Assembly: GCF_905475345.1 (NCBI RefSeq) | Contig: NC_066587.1 | Span: 544,501 to 608,500 of the forward strand | Length of the DNA stretch: 64,000 bases | Direction of reading: 5' to 3' | Source: Vespula vulgaris | Taxonomy: Eukaryota > Arthropoda > Insecta > Hymenoptera > Vespidae | Shown: piece after piece, positions 1-12,139 of the stretch | Layout: the number at the start of each line of letters is the position of its first letter | How positions within the stretch are numbered: position 1 is the stretch's first letter | The notes under the pieces: generated by a model | What the model was told of the DNA's origin: nothing | What the model saw: only the letters and a program-made list of their open reading frames with translations | Database searches by the model: none | Made by a program: the position numbers and the translations under genes

Positions 1-536
1 AAGGGAAAGAAAGAGAGAGAAAGAGAGAAAGAAATGTTACACCAGTCCGTTCGATCCACTCTCTCTTTCTCTCTTCCTCCCATAATATTGTTATAAATTT
101 AGTCATCCTTACCCTCTCTCCCTCTCTCTCCCTCTCTCTCACTCTTTCTTTCTTTCTACCTCTCTCTCTCTCTTTCACTTCCTCTCTCTCTTTGTCCCTT
201 TTTTATATTATCCAGCTTCCTTTTTTTATCTTCGATGTGTCACTCGATTCACAGGGGTAGATTGACAGTAGTAAAGACCAACGATGAACGCGACATATTC
301 ACGGCACGCACGTGGTCACTCTGTTGGAAGAAACACGCACACATATAGAGATAAAAAGAAAAAAAGAGAGAGAGAGAAAGACAGAGAGAGAAATACACAC
401 AAATATACACACAAACGCGAAGGATCGGTCGAGACGCGCGCGTTAGCGAACAAAAAAGAGGAGAGGGCGAGTGAGCGAGCGAGCGAGCGAGCGAGCCAGC
501 GACAGAGAGAGAGAAAGAGAGAAAGAGAGAGAGAGA

Positions 537-569
<33 letters not shown>

Positions 570-1338
570 AGAGTAAGATGATTAAAGAGAAACACGTACG
601 AATTTCGAGGATAAGGGTTGTTCGTCCAGCACGTTTTATATATCACGTAAACCGTTTATATGTGTTCTTAATTGCGTCTCTATTTTTTTCGGAATACTAT
701 GACGATAACAATGACAACGACGACGACGACGATGACGACGACGACGACGACGACGACGAGAGAGAGAAAGAGAGAGAGAAAAACTCTTCCTTCCTATCTC
801 TTCATCGCGTATACGAGCTAGCGACGAACGCGCTCGTTTCCCCAACCGAACAAAACCACCCCGTCGACTGGCGGGCAAACTCGAGCGCGAGCAGGTGCGC
901 ACCCCGTCATCGTTCCTCTTTTTCCCTCTCTCTCTTTCTCTCTATCTTTCTCTCTCTCTCTCTCTATCTATCTGTCTATCTCTTTCTTTCTCACACACAC
1001 ACCCCCCTCTTCGCAATACCCCCACTATTTTCTACTCCACACGCGCACTACCCTGTGCTTCCTTGCTTCGTCTATCTCTCTATCTCTCTCTATCTGTCTA
1101 TCTCTCTATCTCTTTATCTCTCTCTCTCTCTCTCTCTCTGTCTATGTCTCTCTCTCACTCTCTTTCTCTCTCTACATGTATCTTTCGGCCGCGGCGCGTT
1201 ACGTTAGCCTGTTCGATAGATGATTGCGTTTAGATATATCGTAAAAAAGAGAGAGAGGGAGGGAGGGGGAGAAATTTTAAAGGTCAGCAAGAAAATTTCA
1301 ATACATATATATATATGTATGTATGTATGTACGTATAT

Positions 1339-1388
<50 letters not shown>

Positions 1389-2305
1389 AAATCAAATACA
1401 AATAAAGCACTTTGAGTGCATTGTAAGTACAAAACAATATATATATATATATAATTAAATTAACAATTAAAAAAAAGTAAAGACAGAGAAAGAGAGAGAG
1501 AAGGGGGAGGGGAAGAGAAAAGAGATACTCGCGAGTACTTCGCAGGAAATTTTTTGATGATTATTATAACGCCTCGAAAACGATCGCATCGCATTGGAGA
1601 ATCAAAAAGTACATAGAATAAAAATTGAGCATTACGAGAAGAAAAAGAGTTAAAGAGGAAAGAGAGATAGAAAGAGACAAACAGATAGAGAGAGAGAGAG
1701 AGAGAGAGAGGATACATAAAAGTAAGTTTGTGTAGAGAGTTGCTACGCGCGTCTCGTAAGTCTCTCCTCGCCTTCTCTATACACTTTGGTTGACCCGCTT
1801 TCGCACTTACCCTACCGTACACGCCACCCCCGACGGTTAGATTATCTCTCGCACTCGACCTCCTCCTCGAGTCGATATCCCACGGTGCTCCCTCGTCGCT
1901 CTCCTGACCTTTCACCTTTCTCGACGTTCGCCCTGCTTTTACGGACCGGCCGAAAAGAGCGACCTACCTTATCGGCTCGCTCGAGTTCTTTCCTTGATTC
2001 TCTTTCTTTCCTACCTTCCTTCCTTCCTTCCTTCTGTCTCTCTCTCTCCCTCTCTTTCTCTCTCTTTCTGTCTCTTTCTCTCTCTCTCTCTCACCCACAC
2101 TCTCTCTCACACCAAAGCCCCTACTCTTCGATTTTCCCTCCTTTGGCTGGGCTATCCGCTCGTTCGAGCGACCTTCTTACGGGAGATGCGCGCGTATGTG
2201 CGCGGAAGGGGTGGACGAACGACGATATATAAGTATGTTTCAAGATACTTTCTCTTATCTTTCCCTCTCTCTCTCTCTCTCGCTCTCTCTCGCTCTCTTT
2301 GTCTG

Positions 2306-2353
<48 letters not shown>

Positions 2354-2502
2354 TAACAGGCTTCGATGATTCTCTCAAAGAATACCTAAAGTACCTTTGT
2401 CTTTCAAAGACTCCAATCCGTCTTGAAAGATCCTTTCGATCGCTACGCTAGATGTAGCGAGCCGCTTGAACTACATTGTAAATAGGTTTCACTGAGAACA
2501 CG

Positions 2503-2600
<98 letters not shown>

Positions 2601-3097
2601 TATCTATCTATCTATTTATCTATCTATCTTTTTCTTCTTAAGTTTGTTACAATTAAAGCAGAATCTTGTCAAATCTATTATACTATCTTCCGATAATCTG
2701 TACGATTGATAGTAATGCAATAAACGTTAATGCGACATCGTTTATACGTATATGAAAATGTTTTATACTCTAAGTAGTATAACTGTATCTATGGTCTTCC
2801 CCATTTAATGAAAGTAGTCTGTGTATCAGATGTGAGGCTATAGTCAGACACAGTAGATCGTACACATCATTGGTACGACTACAAGTCATTCTTACGTATA
2901 ATGTATATCACGTGATATGGAAAACAGCTGGGCTAGCTTTACCGCTCGTAATACATCAAAACTTTGCTCTCAGATCGTCGGCTTGTCTAAACGAGTTATG
3001 CTCGAAATTTTAATACGACAAACGAATCGTGACGAGAATAAAATTCTAATGCACATAAATAAATGTCCTGGAACAAAGTTCAATTATTAATAAATAC
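1..3097. repeat. Microsatellite-rich intergenic block (GA, CT, GAC, TA, TATC)
   Basis: No gene is supported here. The stretch is a mosaic of purine tracts (GA-rich about 480-575, 1480-1510 and 1690-1710), pyrimidine tracts (CT-rich about 905-1180, 2030-2100, 2260-2352 and 2504-2552), a GAC/GAT run at about 718-760, TA runs at 1342-1385 and 2555-2595, and TATC repeats at about 2597-2630. The open frames in it translate to Ser/Leu or Arg/Glu strings and are repeat artefacts. The last 450 bases before the BPNT2 start are ordinary AT-rich sequence and should hold its promoter. Confidence 0.85.
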
Positions 3098-4439
3098 ATG
3101 TTAAGAATGAACGTACGTTCGAAAAAGCTCAGTCTTTGTGTGATTCTTTTATTATTAGGCGTAATATATTTCTTTTCGAGGAGATCTTCCATTCTAGACT
3201 CGAATAATAAGGATGTAGTCTCTCTTAGATTATTGCTCGTTGCTGCTATAAAGGCAGCTGAGTTAGGTGGATATGAAGTCGTTGCCGTACACGATCAAAC
3301 TAGTTTTAACATTGAGAGTAAAGGGAAAACTAAAGAAGGTAACGCTTATTATCTTAAAAAAGAGATATGTTCTTCTTACGTTTAGAATTTTAACAAATCA
3401 TACCTTTCTTACTTTAACAGGTGAAAATGATCCAGTAACGGCTGCAGATTATAGGTCGCACTGTGCTATGTATAATTCTTTGAAAGATGCATTTCCAGGC
3501 GTTACTGTGATATCCGAAGAAGCATCAAAAGACTGTGATAAAGTAGTTGTGCCTGATCTTAGAAATTCTTTTAGCAACCTAAAAGAATATGATATCGGGG
3601 ATGACTTTGAAAATATTGAAGATATCACTATTTGGATCGATCCTTTGGATGCTACAAAAGAATTTACAGAAAATTTATTACAATTTGTAACGACTATGGT
3701 CTGCATTGCCGTAAAAGGGAAACCTATAATAGGTGTTATTTATAAACCATTTGAAACGAAGAAAGACCGCAATTTATATTGGACTTGGACCGATCACGGA
3801 GCGTCACAGAATTTGTATAATTTACCAAAGGTAATGTATTTATAATAAATTATCCTTGTATACATTTGATTAAAATATCTTTTTTTGATGCAGCATGAAA
3901 ATAAGTTGCCAATTTTAATTGTATCACGGTCACATGCTGGACAAGTTAATAATGCTTCCAAAACTGCTTTTGGTAGAAATGTTCAAATTGTTTCTGCTGC
4001 AGGTGCAGGTAATATATTTCATAAATTGTACATAGAAGAACAAATGCTATGATGTTCTGTGTTATAAAAAAAAAATGCAATTTATGTTTAGGTTACAAAT
4101 TTTTAGAGGTAGCGGTTGGAAATGCAACTGCATATGTTCATATGACTGCTATCAAAAAGTGGGATATATGTTCTGGTACAGCCATTATCAGGTATATCTT
4201 AATACAAAATATAGTAAATATAGTAAATAATTATTTTGCAAAATTAATTTAATTTTCTTTTTACATACAGTGCTCTCGGTGGAAGGACTACATCATTATT
4301 TGATGGACATTTAATTAATTTTGATTCTACTGACACTAAAGTGCTAACATCGGGTCTTTTAGCTACCATGACTGATCATAATTGGTATTTAGATAAATTT
4401 TCAAATATACAGCTAAGATCTTTTATTTCATCTCGATGA
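3098..4439 (+). CDS. BPNT2: Golgi-resident 3'-phosphoadenosine 5'-phosphate phosphatase (BPNT2/IMPAD1/gPAPP)
   Basis: This inositol-monophosphatase-family enzyme of the Golgi lumen splits PAP, the by-product of sulfotransferases, into AMP and phosphate. Exons by splice signals: 3098-3338, 3421-3830, 3894-4008, 4092-4191 and 4271-4439. All phases join and give 344 aa, close to the vertebrate protein (about 359). Seen: a short basic N-terminus, then one signal anchor at about residues 11-26; SEE metal-binding residues at about 112-114; the family signature DPLDATKEF at about 154-162; and a C-terminal WDICSG at about 279-284, matching the WDxxxG metal-site motif. All key acidic residues are present. 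The start chosen is the first ATG ahead of the membrane anchor; an in-frame Met lies three codons later. Identity is family knowledge; function in this insect is inferred. Confidence 0.93.
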
Positions 4440-4594
4440 TTTTTTTCATTAAAATCTAGTCATAATTTTGTGTATCAATAAGATAATTCGATTACTATTT
4501 TTACCCTTTCTGCAACAGCTATTTTAATAATAACGAAAAAATATTCTTTGATGTATATTGTAAATACAAGATTTATACATACATACGTACGTAA

Positions 4595-4626
<32 letters not shown>

Positions 4627-5293
4627 CAACATATTTCGAAAAATTAAAATAACTAAATTTCTGAATTATATGTGTATATAAATAAAAAGAAATTTTTTAC
4701 GATTATAAGAATGAATACCTATTCAGTACCATTGTTGATATGTAATATAAAATATCGGAAAAATATTATCAGATAACGTTAAATAATAATTGACGTATAA
4801 AAAATAGAGTAGTTTGAAAAAAAAACACTTTACGATCAATAAAATTATCAATAAAAATAAGATTTGCAAAAAATTAAATAGTCAATTGCAATCAACATAT
4901 ATCTCGAGCGGTAACGTATACGATTGGTCGTTAACTGTGAAACTCGACCAATTGCTTTCGTCGATTTTACGTTAATAGTGAATCAGTGATAAGACAAAAT
5001 GGCGGATGCATTTTATGTTTTATACCTTTGACGTTTCAGTCTATGCCCTATGTTCCACTCTATCGTATTTTATCAAGCTTTAGCATATTGATGCAAAAAG
5101 CTTGCCCTTCTAAAACGTATGAAGTGAAACGAGTCAAAATTTAAAAAAAAAAAAAACCGAAAAATGAAAACTGTTAATGTTAAACCGATGTTACGTTTTT
5201 AAATAAGAAAGAAGAAAATGAAAAATACAAACAATTACTGCATTCTGCAATGAACAGCGGTTATGTTTTCCAATGGAAAGTGGTTTAACGACA
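4440..5293. other. Intergenic: BPNT2 3' end and UBE2W promoter side
   Basis: AT-rich sequence with a (TA)n run at about 4605-4626 and several AATAAA-like polyadenylation candidates. The part from about 4890 is less AT-rich and contains an ATGGCGGATGC string typical of insect promoter and first-exon DNA. No further gene is visible. Confidence 0.6.
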
Positions 5294-5764
5294 ATGGCGG
5301 GACTATCTCCGTCGAAAGTAAGTTGTTAATATGTCACTTCTTTTCTGTCTAAAGAGAAAATATGTATATAATATTTAATACAGATACCGAGGAAATTTTT
5401 CGTAATAAAAATATCGATAGCACGAGTAATTATTAAGGACATAAATAAATGTAAAACGATAAGATCTAGCGTAGTCCACGTATTAGACAAACCTTCGTGT
5501 CAAATCGGGACGCTTATTTCATTAATTTTTTCATAGATTATTTTAAGTTGTCTTATGACCTCGGAAATACTATTAACGATTATTTATATCTGTTGGAGGT
5601 ATATTTTAAAGAAAAATATTGTCAAAATCAAAATTTTCAATCGTTCGTAGTATTATATTTATTTTCTTTACTTATTTTCTTATATGCTTATAGTCTGACA
5701 ACTGTTTAAAGTTTGCCCTTGATGATTCATACTTCCTATTAATTTTTTGTGATGTTATATTTAT

Positions 5765-5801
<37 letters not shown>

Positions 5802-6511
5802 CATAATTTTTAATAATTTGGATATTGGATGTAATTAAAGAAAAAATAAAAAAAAATAAATAAGCGAATAAACGTATAAATGTGTGATCTTGCACATTTA
5901 ATAGAAATAAGTAAAATGATATTTTTATCATTTTAGCGACGATTACAAAAGGAATTAATGTCATTAATACGTGAACCACCACCTGGTGTCAGAGTAGATG
6001 GTGATTCAGCTGGACAAAATTTGACACAATGGATTGTACACATGGAAGGTGCAAAGGGTACTTTGTACGAGGGTGAAAGATTTCAATTACAATTTAAATT
6101 CAGTTCCAAGTATCCCTTTGATTCGCCCGAAGTGACATTCATTGGTAATATACCAGTTCATCCACATGTTTATAGCAATGGCCACATTTGCTTATCAATT
6201 TTAACCGATGATTGGTCACCTGCACTCAGCGTGCAAAGTGTGTGCTTGAGCATTGTGTCAATGCTTAGTAGTTGCAAAGAGAAGGTAAAAGATCAATTAG
6301 ATACATCCAACAGATACGTATTAAATACCATATAACTTTTAGAAAAGGCCACCGGATAATTCTTTCTATGTGAAAACCTGTAATAAAAATCCAAAGAAGA
6401 CAAAGTGGTGGTATCATGGTAAGATAAATTTCTTCAAAAATCAATCATAAAGGAAGAAAGCATTATATGAAACAATTTTGCTTCTTCTTTCGACTAGATG
6501 ACAGTGTCTAA
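5294..6511 (+). CDS. UBE2W: Ubiquitin-conjugating enzyme E2 W
   Basis: UBE2W attaches ubiquitin to the N-terminal amino group of substrates with disordered N-termini. Exons: 5294-5317, 5937-6284, 6343-6418 and 6498-6511. They join in phase and give 153 aa (vertebrate protein about 151). Seen: a UBC fold starting near RRLQKEL; the HPHVYSNGHICLSIL active-site block with the catalytic Cys at about residue 93; the WSPALSVQSVCLSI helix; and a C-terminal tail ending KTKWWYHDDSV, the atypical flexible tail of E2 W that distinguishes it from other E2s. The first exon codes only eight residues (MAGLSPSK); it was chosen because it is the nearest ATG with a consensus GTAAGT donor in the right phase. Intron 1 carries a (TA)n run. 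Confidence 0.95.
5768..5799. repeat. (TA)n microsatellite in UBE2W intron 1
   Basis: A pure TA run of about 16 units about 140 bases upstream of the exon 2 acceptor. Confidence 0.9.
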
Positions 6512-9500
6512 AGGAAAGGTCCGTACATAAATCCTCAAGTTGCATATGTATGGGTATTATTGGACCAAATGGAAAGAAATTTTTCCTGCGTCTTAAAGGA
6601 ACGATAAAAATTTTCACATTTAAATTGCTGGGATTTTAATACATAGCTGAAATATGTAGGTGCATAAGCTAGAAAAGTGACTACGGCTTTATGATATACT
6701 TACGACCGTAATAAAAATGGAAAAAAAAAGAAAAGAAAAAAAAAAAACGGCAATTTAAAGTATCGAAGTCGCTCGGTTACGAATTATTACATTGTTAATA
6801 ATAATAATGAAATGTATTACATCTTAGGATTAAAATGGAAAATATTAAATTCATAATGCTAAGAGAAATACAGTTAAAGATAAGATTTAGATTAAAAAAT
6901 TGTGAAATTTGTTTCTTTTTCTAGAGTAGCAAATCTCTGTCTGTCAATACCAATATAAACGTATTAGAAAGGATCTCTTATCATTATGTAACATTAAAGC
7001 TGTGAAGTGATCACGAATTCTATCGCACGATGTAAATTCTTTGTTTATTATATTTAATCGCAAGCATGAAAAAGGAAAGTAATCGAACGTTAGTCGTATT
7101 AAAAAGAAAAAAAAAGGAAAAACGAAAGAAGCGCAAAAAATAATAGGTGTTATGTGAATCGGAATGTAAGTAACACGGTATCAAAAGGTATTTCATTCTT
7201 TTTATCTCTTACCCCAATTAAAGGAGTTTAACATTATCGTTACGTAATCGTTGTGTTACCTCTTATCTTTCATAAAATAGTATTAACCAGCGTGATCACG
7301 ACTTATCTCTGTGCGACGATTGGTTTAGTTTGCGTTCGATATGTGTGTAGTCTTTCCTGTATAACGTTTAAACGATGTTTACGTACGATAGCTCTTCATA
7401 TTTTAGTACGATACGGCACGCGTGTTTAACGATCTTTTTATGTTACATATTTTCTATCAATTTAGCGAAGACATAGTGTATCTTTTTTCATATTAAAAAT
7501 AAAGTCTACTGCTTTACGTTATAATATACCGATATTATGCATTTCCATGGCTCGTCATCGAGAGAGATAAAAATGTGAAAGGAAGTATACTCCGTCAAAA
7601 GTGATCTCTTTGAGTTATCAAAATTTAGCTTTCGAAAATTTCGTTTTCGGTCTCGGAATATCCGCACGCGCGCGTGTGATCCAAATGGTCTACATAGCGA
7701 ATTCGAATAGTCTATATAACGAATTGAACGCGGAAGCGAAATAGTCACTGTCATGTTTACGGCTCTCGATGATCGAACAGCCAATGGACCCCGTTGAATC
7801 GGGTAGACGTTACGAAATCGCACGTTAAATTCGACGAGGAGAAAAAGTCGTGAAGACTCAAAATTGTAAATGAAAAAAAAAAAAAATGATTAATCTAGCT
7901 TCGTTCGATTTTCAAAGAATTAGCGAACGTATTCATGATATTTGACCAAGCTTGTACGGTCAGCGATAGATAACGATCTCTACATTAATGATTCACGATA
8001 TGATATGATACGATACGATACGATACGATAGAGACAGCAGAGGATAATTTATTCGAACGAAATTCAAGATGTCTCCAAGTAAAAAACGATCAATGCTCCT
8101 CTGCTGTCCATCGATTTCATCTTTGTGCTATAAAAATTCCATTATTGTAAAAACGAATTTATGTCCAGACGACAATTGAATAAATGCAGTCGCTGAAACA
8201 TTTTTTATTTTATATGTAGTCACGTAGGTACGTACGTAGATGCATGCATACATAGATACATAGACACGTTCATCGAAGGAACGAACGGCCAATTGATTTT
8301 GTCGAGGCAAGCAAAAACCTTGAAGCATATATCTAATCGCAAGTGTATTGGTTCGAATGTCGGTCATCGCTTTAATTCTTTCCAAGAACAATTATAAATC
8401 TCATCATTGAAGGACAATGTCGATAAGAATTAAATATATCAAAATTAAATAAAAATGGGAATGCTATCTTTTCTCAGAAAATAAAATCATCGTTAATCGG
8501 CCTCGGTTCGATGGAACGGTTCGAACGCTCGATCTGTTGTATCGTCAAGGAAACAGCGAAATTAGAAACGCAATCTATCGTTCGCTAACTTATTTGCAAA
8601 GTGTTCACGTTCGAAGTCGAAGATCGGCCATTCTGTGCTTCTAACTCGTGCGTGATACATTCGAGGAGAGTCTCAAAGAAATCTCGCGTTGTCGTTACAC
8701 TCGTTTAAAAGGCATATCGAGAGAGAGAGAGAGAGAGAGAGGGAGGGAGGGAGGGAGGAAGAGAGAAAGAGAGGGAGAAAGAGAGAGAGAGAAGAGAGAC
8801 GACCCGCGCCTGGAAACTACACTCTCGTCGAACTAAGTGGGGGCAGTTCGGGCAAGTTTAGTACGAATATCGATTCAGTCTCGCGCAAACCACCCCCGTG
8901 TGCCGATGCTTCAGCTCCACCTTTTGGGGGAGCTTTTTCCACCTCGCTTACGTCCGACGACGCTCGTCGTTATAAACATAGATTCGGTTAAAGAGGGAGG
9001 CGAGTACGAGTTAACGAAAGAGAACGAGAGAGAGAGAGAGAGAGAGAGGGATAGAAACGACACGGGAGCTTTCACGAATAGTTTTCGTCAACGTTGAACG
9101 CGAAGGAATCGTGACTCGATTGTGAAGAAAAAGAAAAAGAATATATATATATACATATATATATACATATATATATATAAAAGAACATCTCAATTTCAAC
9201 AAAAAGATACATACATGCAAGTTCGTTTCTTTCCATTGTCAAGCATCGGTCCATGAAATGAGACTAATGTGCAAGCTCGTCGAAGGGTAGTAGGGGGAGG
9301 TGGGGTGGGAGGGTGATAGGATCTCAGACGAGGGTTGAAGACACCGAAGGAAGCTTTTATGTCTCCGGTTAAAGCGAAGCCTTAGAACGAAGAGGACACG
9401 ACGGCGGTGACTCCGTCTGCGACGACTCCCGCCGATCGAACATGTCGCGATTTCACGAGGGACGGACGAAATCGTGTTTCTACTCTTGACTAAGTATTTC

Positions 9501-9554
9501 GAATATACGAGCAAGACGGTGGTGCTTCGATCATCGAGAGACATCAAGAGAGAC
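6512..9554. other. Intergenic: UBE2W 3'UTR side and FBXL16 upstream region
   Basis: About 3 kb without a supported coding exon. The left half is A-rich, probably UBE2W 3'UTR and spacer. A pentanucleotide GATAC run lies at about 7998-8031. A GA-rich tract lies at about 8722-8795 and another at about 9027-9050. From about 8800 to 9550 the sequence becomes CpG-rich, as expected of the FBXL16 promoter and 5'UTR. Open frames here are short and repeat-biased. Confidence 0.6.
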
Positions 9555-12101
9555 ATGTCTTCGATATCAGCTCAAGGCGTCGTTGAGAGAGCCAGCGCCG
9601 AATTGACCAAGAGGATCAACGGGTTGGGATTGAGGACCTCGAAGCATCATGGTCGGTGAAAGTTATCTTTTATTACTTTTTTAACCCTAATCTTCGAGAG
9701 TCTAATCCCTCATCGAGTTATCCTCTCATCCTCTCAAACTCACCCCCTAGACAAAAATAAGAAACGAATGATCGCTCGCGAAACAGATCATTCGTTGCAA
9801 TTGCAACAAATAGTTATTAGCGTTCGTCGAATCAACGTCGAATCATTCATTCGTCCGTCCGAATTTTCGGCTTCGACTACTTTCGACGCAAGCTTCGGGA
9901 TCGAATGCAAGCTCTTCGTTTTCGTTTTCGGTGGAGAACTCAACGTTACGTAATAAAGTGCAGATGTTATGCCGGCGATTGTAAAGGTAGTTAACTAGTC
10001 GCGAGTCAACGCGTTTTCTCTTTTTTCTTTTTGCTTTTTTCTCTACTTACACATAGTAATTAGAAACTTTAAACAATTGGAAGAAAGATGAGCGGGGGAG
10101 GAGAGGGAGAGAGAAAAAAAAGTACGCGTTTTATAAGCGCATACTACGCGCTCAACTTTTCCATATCCTATTAATTTTTCACTTTTCATCGTCACTTTCG
10201 TAATCGACCGACGTTCGTTCATACATCGTATACCTACACACGTACGTGTATTCCGTATAATCGAAAGCGAAAAGAAGAATTTTTGTCTTTCTTTCTTTTG
10301 TCCATCGTTATGCAATTTCGTCGACCAGTGTCGAGTACACTCGTGGTCCGATTCACGGTCCGATTACCCCGATCCTTCTCGTTCTCGGCCATTTATGCTA
10401 TGCCTCCGATCCTTTATTTTCCAACTCGAATTATTTACGAAGCGTCGATAGTCGCCGCAATCTTAACTGCAGTGAAATCGATAGCATTTGGCCGCGTGCG
10501 TATAAAAATAGAGAGAGGCTCGATGTACTTAGGGAGAGAAAGCGAAAGGAAAGACAGAGAGAGAGAGAGAGAAAGGAAGAGAAATTTTCCTTCTATTTTT
10601 CTTTCTCTCTCTCTCTCTCTCTCTCCCCCTCTCCCACTCTCTTTGTTTTTTTTTTAACGAGCGTCCTTTGCATCTCACCTTTTACGAAAAGATGTCACGA
10701 ACTGTTCGTTCGGTCTGTTATTTTAACCGCTCTATGATTTAGAAGCGCGTCGTTTAGAACGCCAACTAAATGACGTCGACATTTACGAGGGTCGTAAAAT
10801 ATTTCGCGTGTCATAGAATGCATGCTCTGCACCGATCATGCATTCTATTGTTACAATAATAATACTAATAGTAAAGAGGAATAGAGAAAACGATTGTCAA
10901 AAAATTGGAGCATGCGAAAAAAAAAAAGGGAAAGGAAAATGGACGATAGATCGTAACGTAACGATCGTGAAGCGTACTTTATCGAAGGTCCAATCAAGAT
11001 GGGAAAACGAGAGGAGCGATTCTAAACCCTACAACGTTCATTTATTTTTATCTTCTTCTGAGATTATCACTCGAGATACGAGGAGATCCCTCTAGTACTT
11101 ACTTACTTACTTACTTCCCTTCGATTTAAAAAGAAAAGAAAAAGAAAGAGAACAAATGATGTTAAGGAAATGTTCCCGCCATTTATTTATTTATTTATTT
11201 ATTTATTCATTTATTCATCTTCTTTTTCTTTTGATTTTTTCCAAATGGTGCCGAAAATCGTCGAGTTTACCGGCGCGTTCTGCTTACAACTCATTTCGTT
11301 GTTTTTTCTTTTTCTTTTATTTCACCGCAGGTGGAGGGAGGACGAGCGTCATGGAACGCGTTACGAACGTCTTTTGCGGAGGCGGTGGGGTGGCATATAC
11401 GAATTTGCAGAGCGCGAATAACGTGAACACGATTCCGGAGAAGCCGAGTAGGAGCGTTCCGACGTCGATGAATAACATGTCGACAGGGAACAACAAAACC
11501 TTGAACAATGGTACCGGTAGCAGGCCGAGGATATCACGGAACAAATCGAAAACTGTTAGCCTCGCGAGTGGTGGTACGGGAGGGTATGTCGCACCGAGCA
11601 CGTGGGAGCAGTTATTACAAGATGATCATTTTCTTGGACGATTCTTTCTTTATTTCAATGCCACCGAGAGAAGGATATTAGCTCAGGTAAAATGAAAAAA
11701 AAAAAAGTTAAATGAAAAACAAAATGGATCGTCCGATCCGATAATGTTTACGTTACGTTTACGTTACCTTCGTTATACTGTGCAGGTATGCACGAGATGG
11801 CGAGACGTTCTATACGCGAGACCAAGACTCTGGGCAGGTTTGGTACCAGTAGTCAGGTGCCGAGAAGCTCGATCTATGCCATCCAGCTCGCGTACACGTC
11901 TCTACGCCTCCTTGGTAAGGCGAGGTTTTCATTCGTTAGTTTTATTGGGTGCCGCAGACGAAGATATACCAGAGTTAACGCACGGATTTCCTCTTGCGCA
12001 ACGATACGTTCATTCCTTGTCATTACGATGCTGCGCTGTCACCGACAGGGGCCTCGAAGCTCTTTTAGATCATATGCAGGTAGGATGATTCGTTTGTATG
12101 A

Positions 12102-12139
<38 letters not shown>

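Noticed and set aside
284..1233. Long open frames on both strands (up to 307 codons) in the first kilobase
   Set aside because: They are translations of GA/CT/GAC microsatellites, with Arg/Glu or Ser/Leu strings and no recognisable domain or splice structure.
7506..7823. A 105-codon minus-strand frame between UBE2W and FBXL16
   Set aside because: Composition is not protein-like and no splice partners or known motifs are visible.
10283..10657. A 124-codon frame in FBXL16 intron 1
   Set aside because: Half of it is CT/GA repeat; there is no homology signal and no need for an extra exon in the FBXL16 reading frame.
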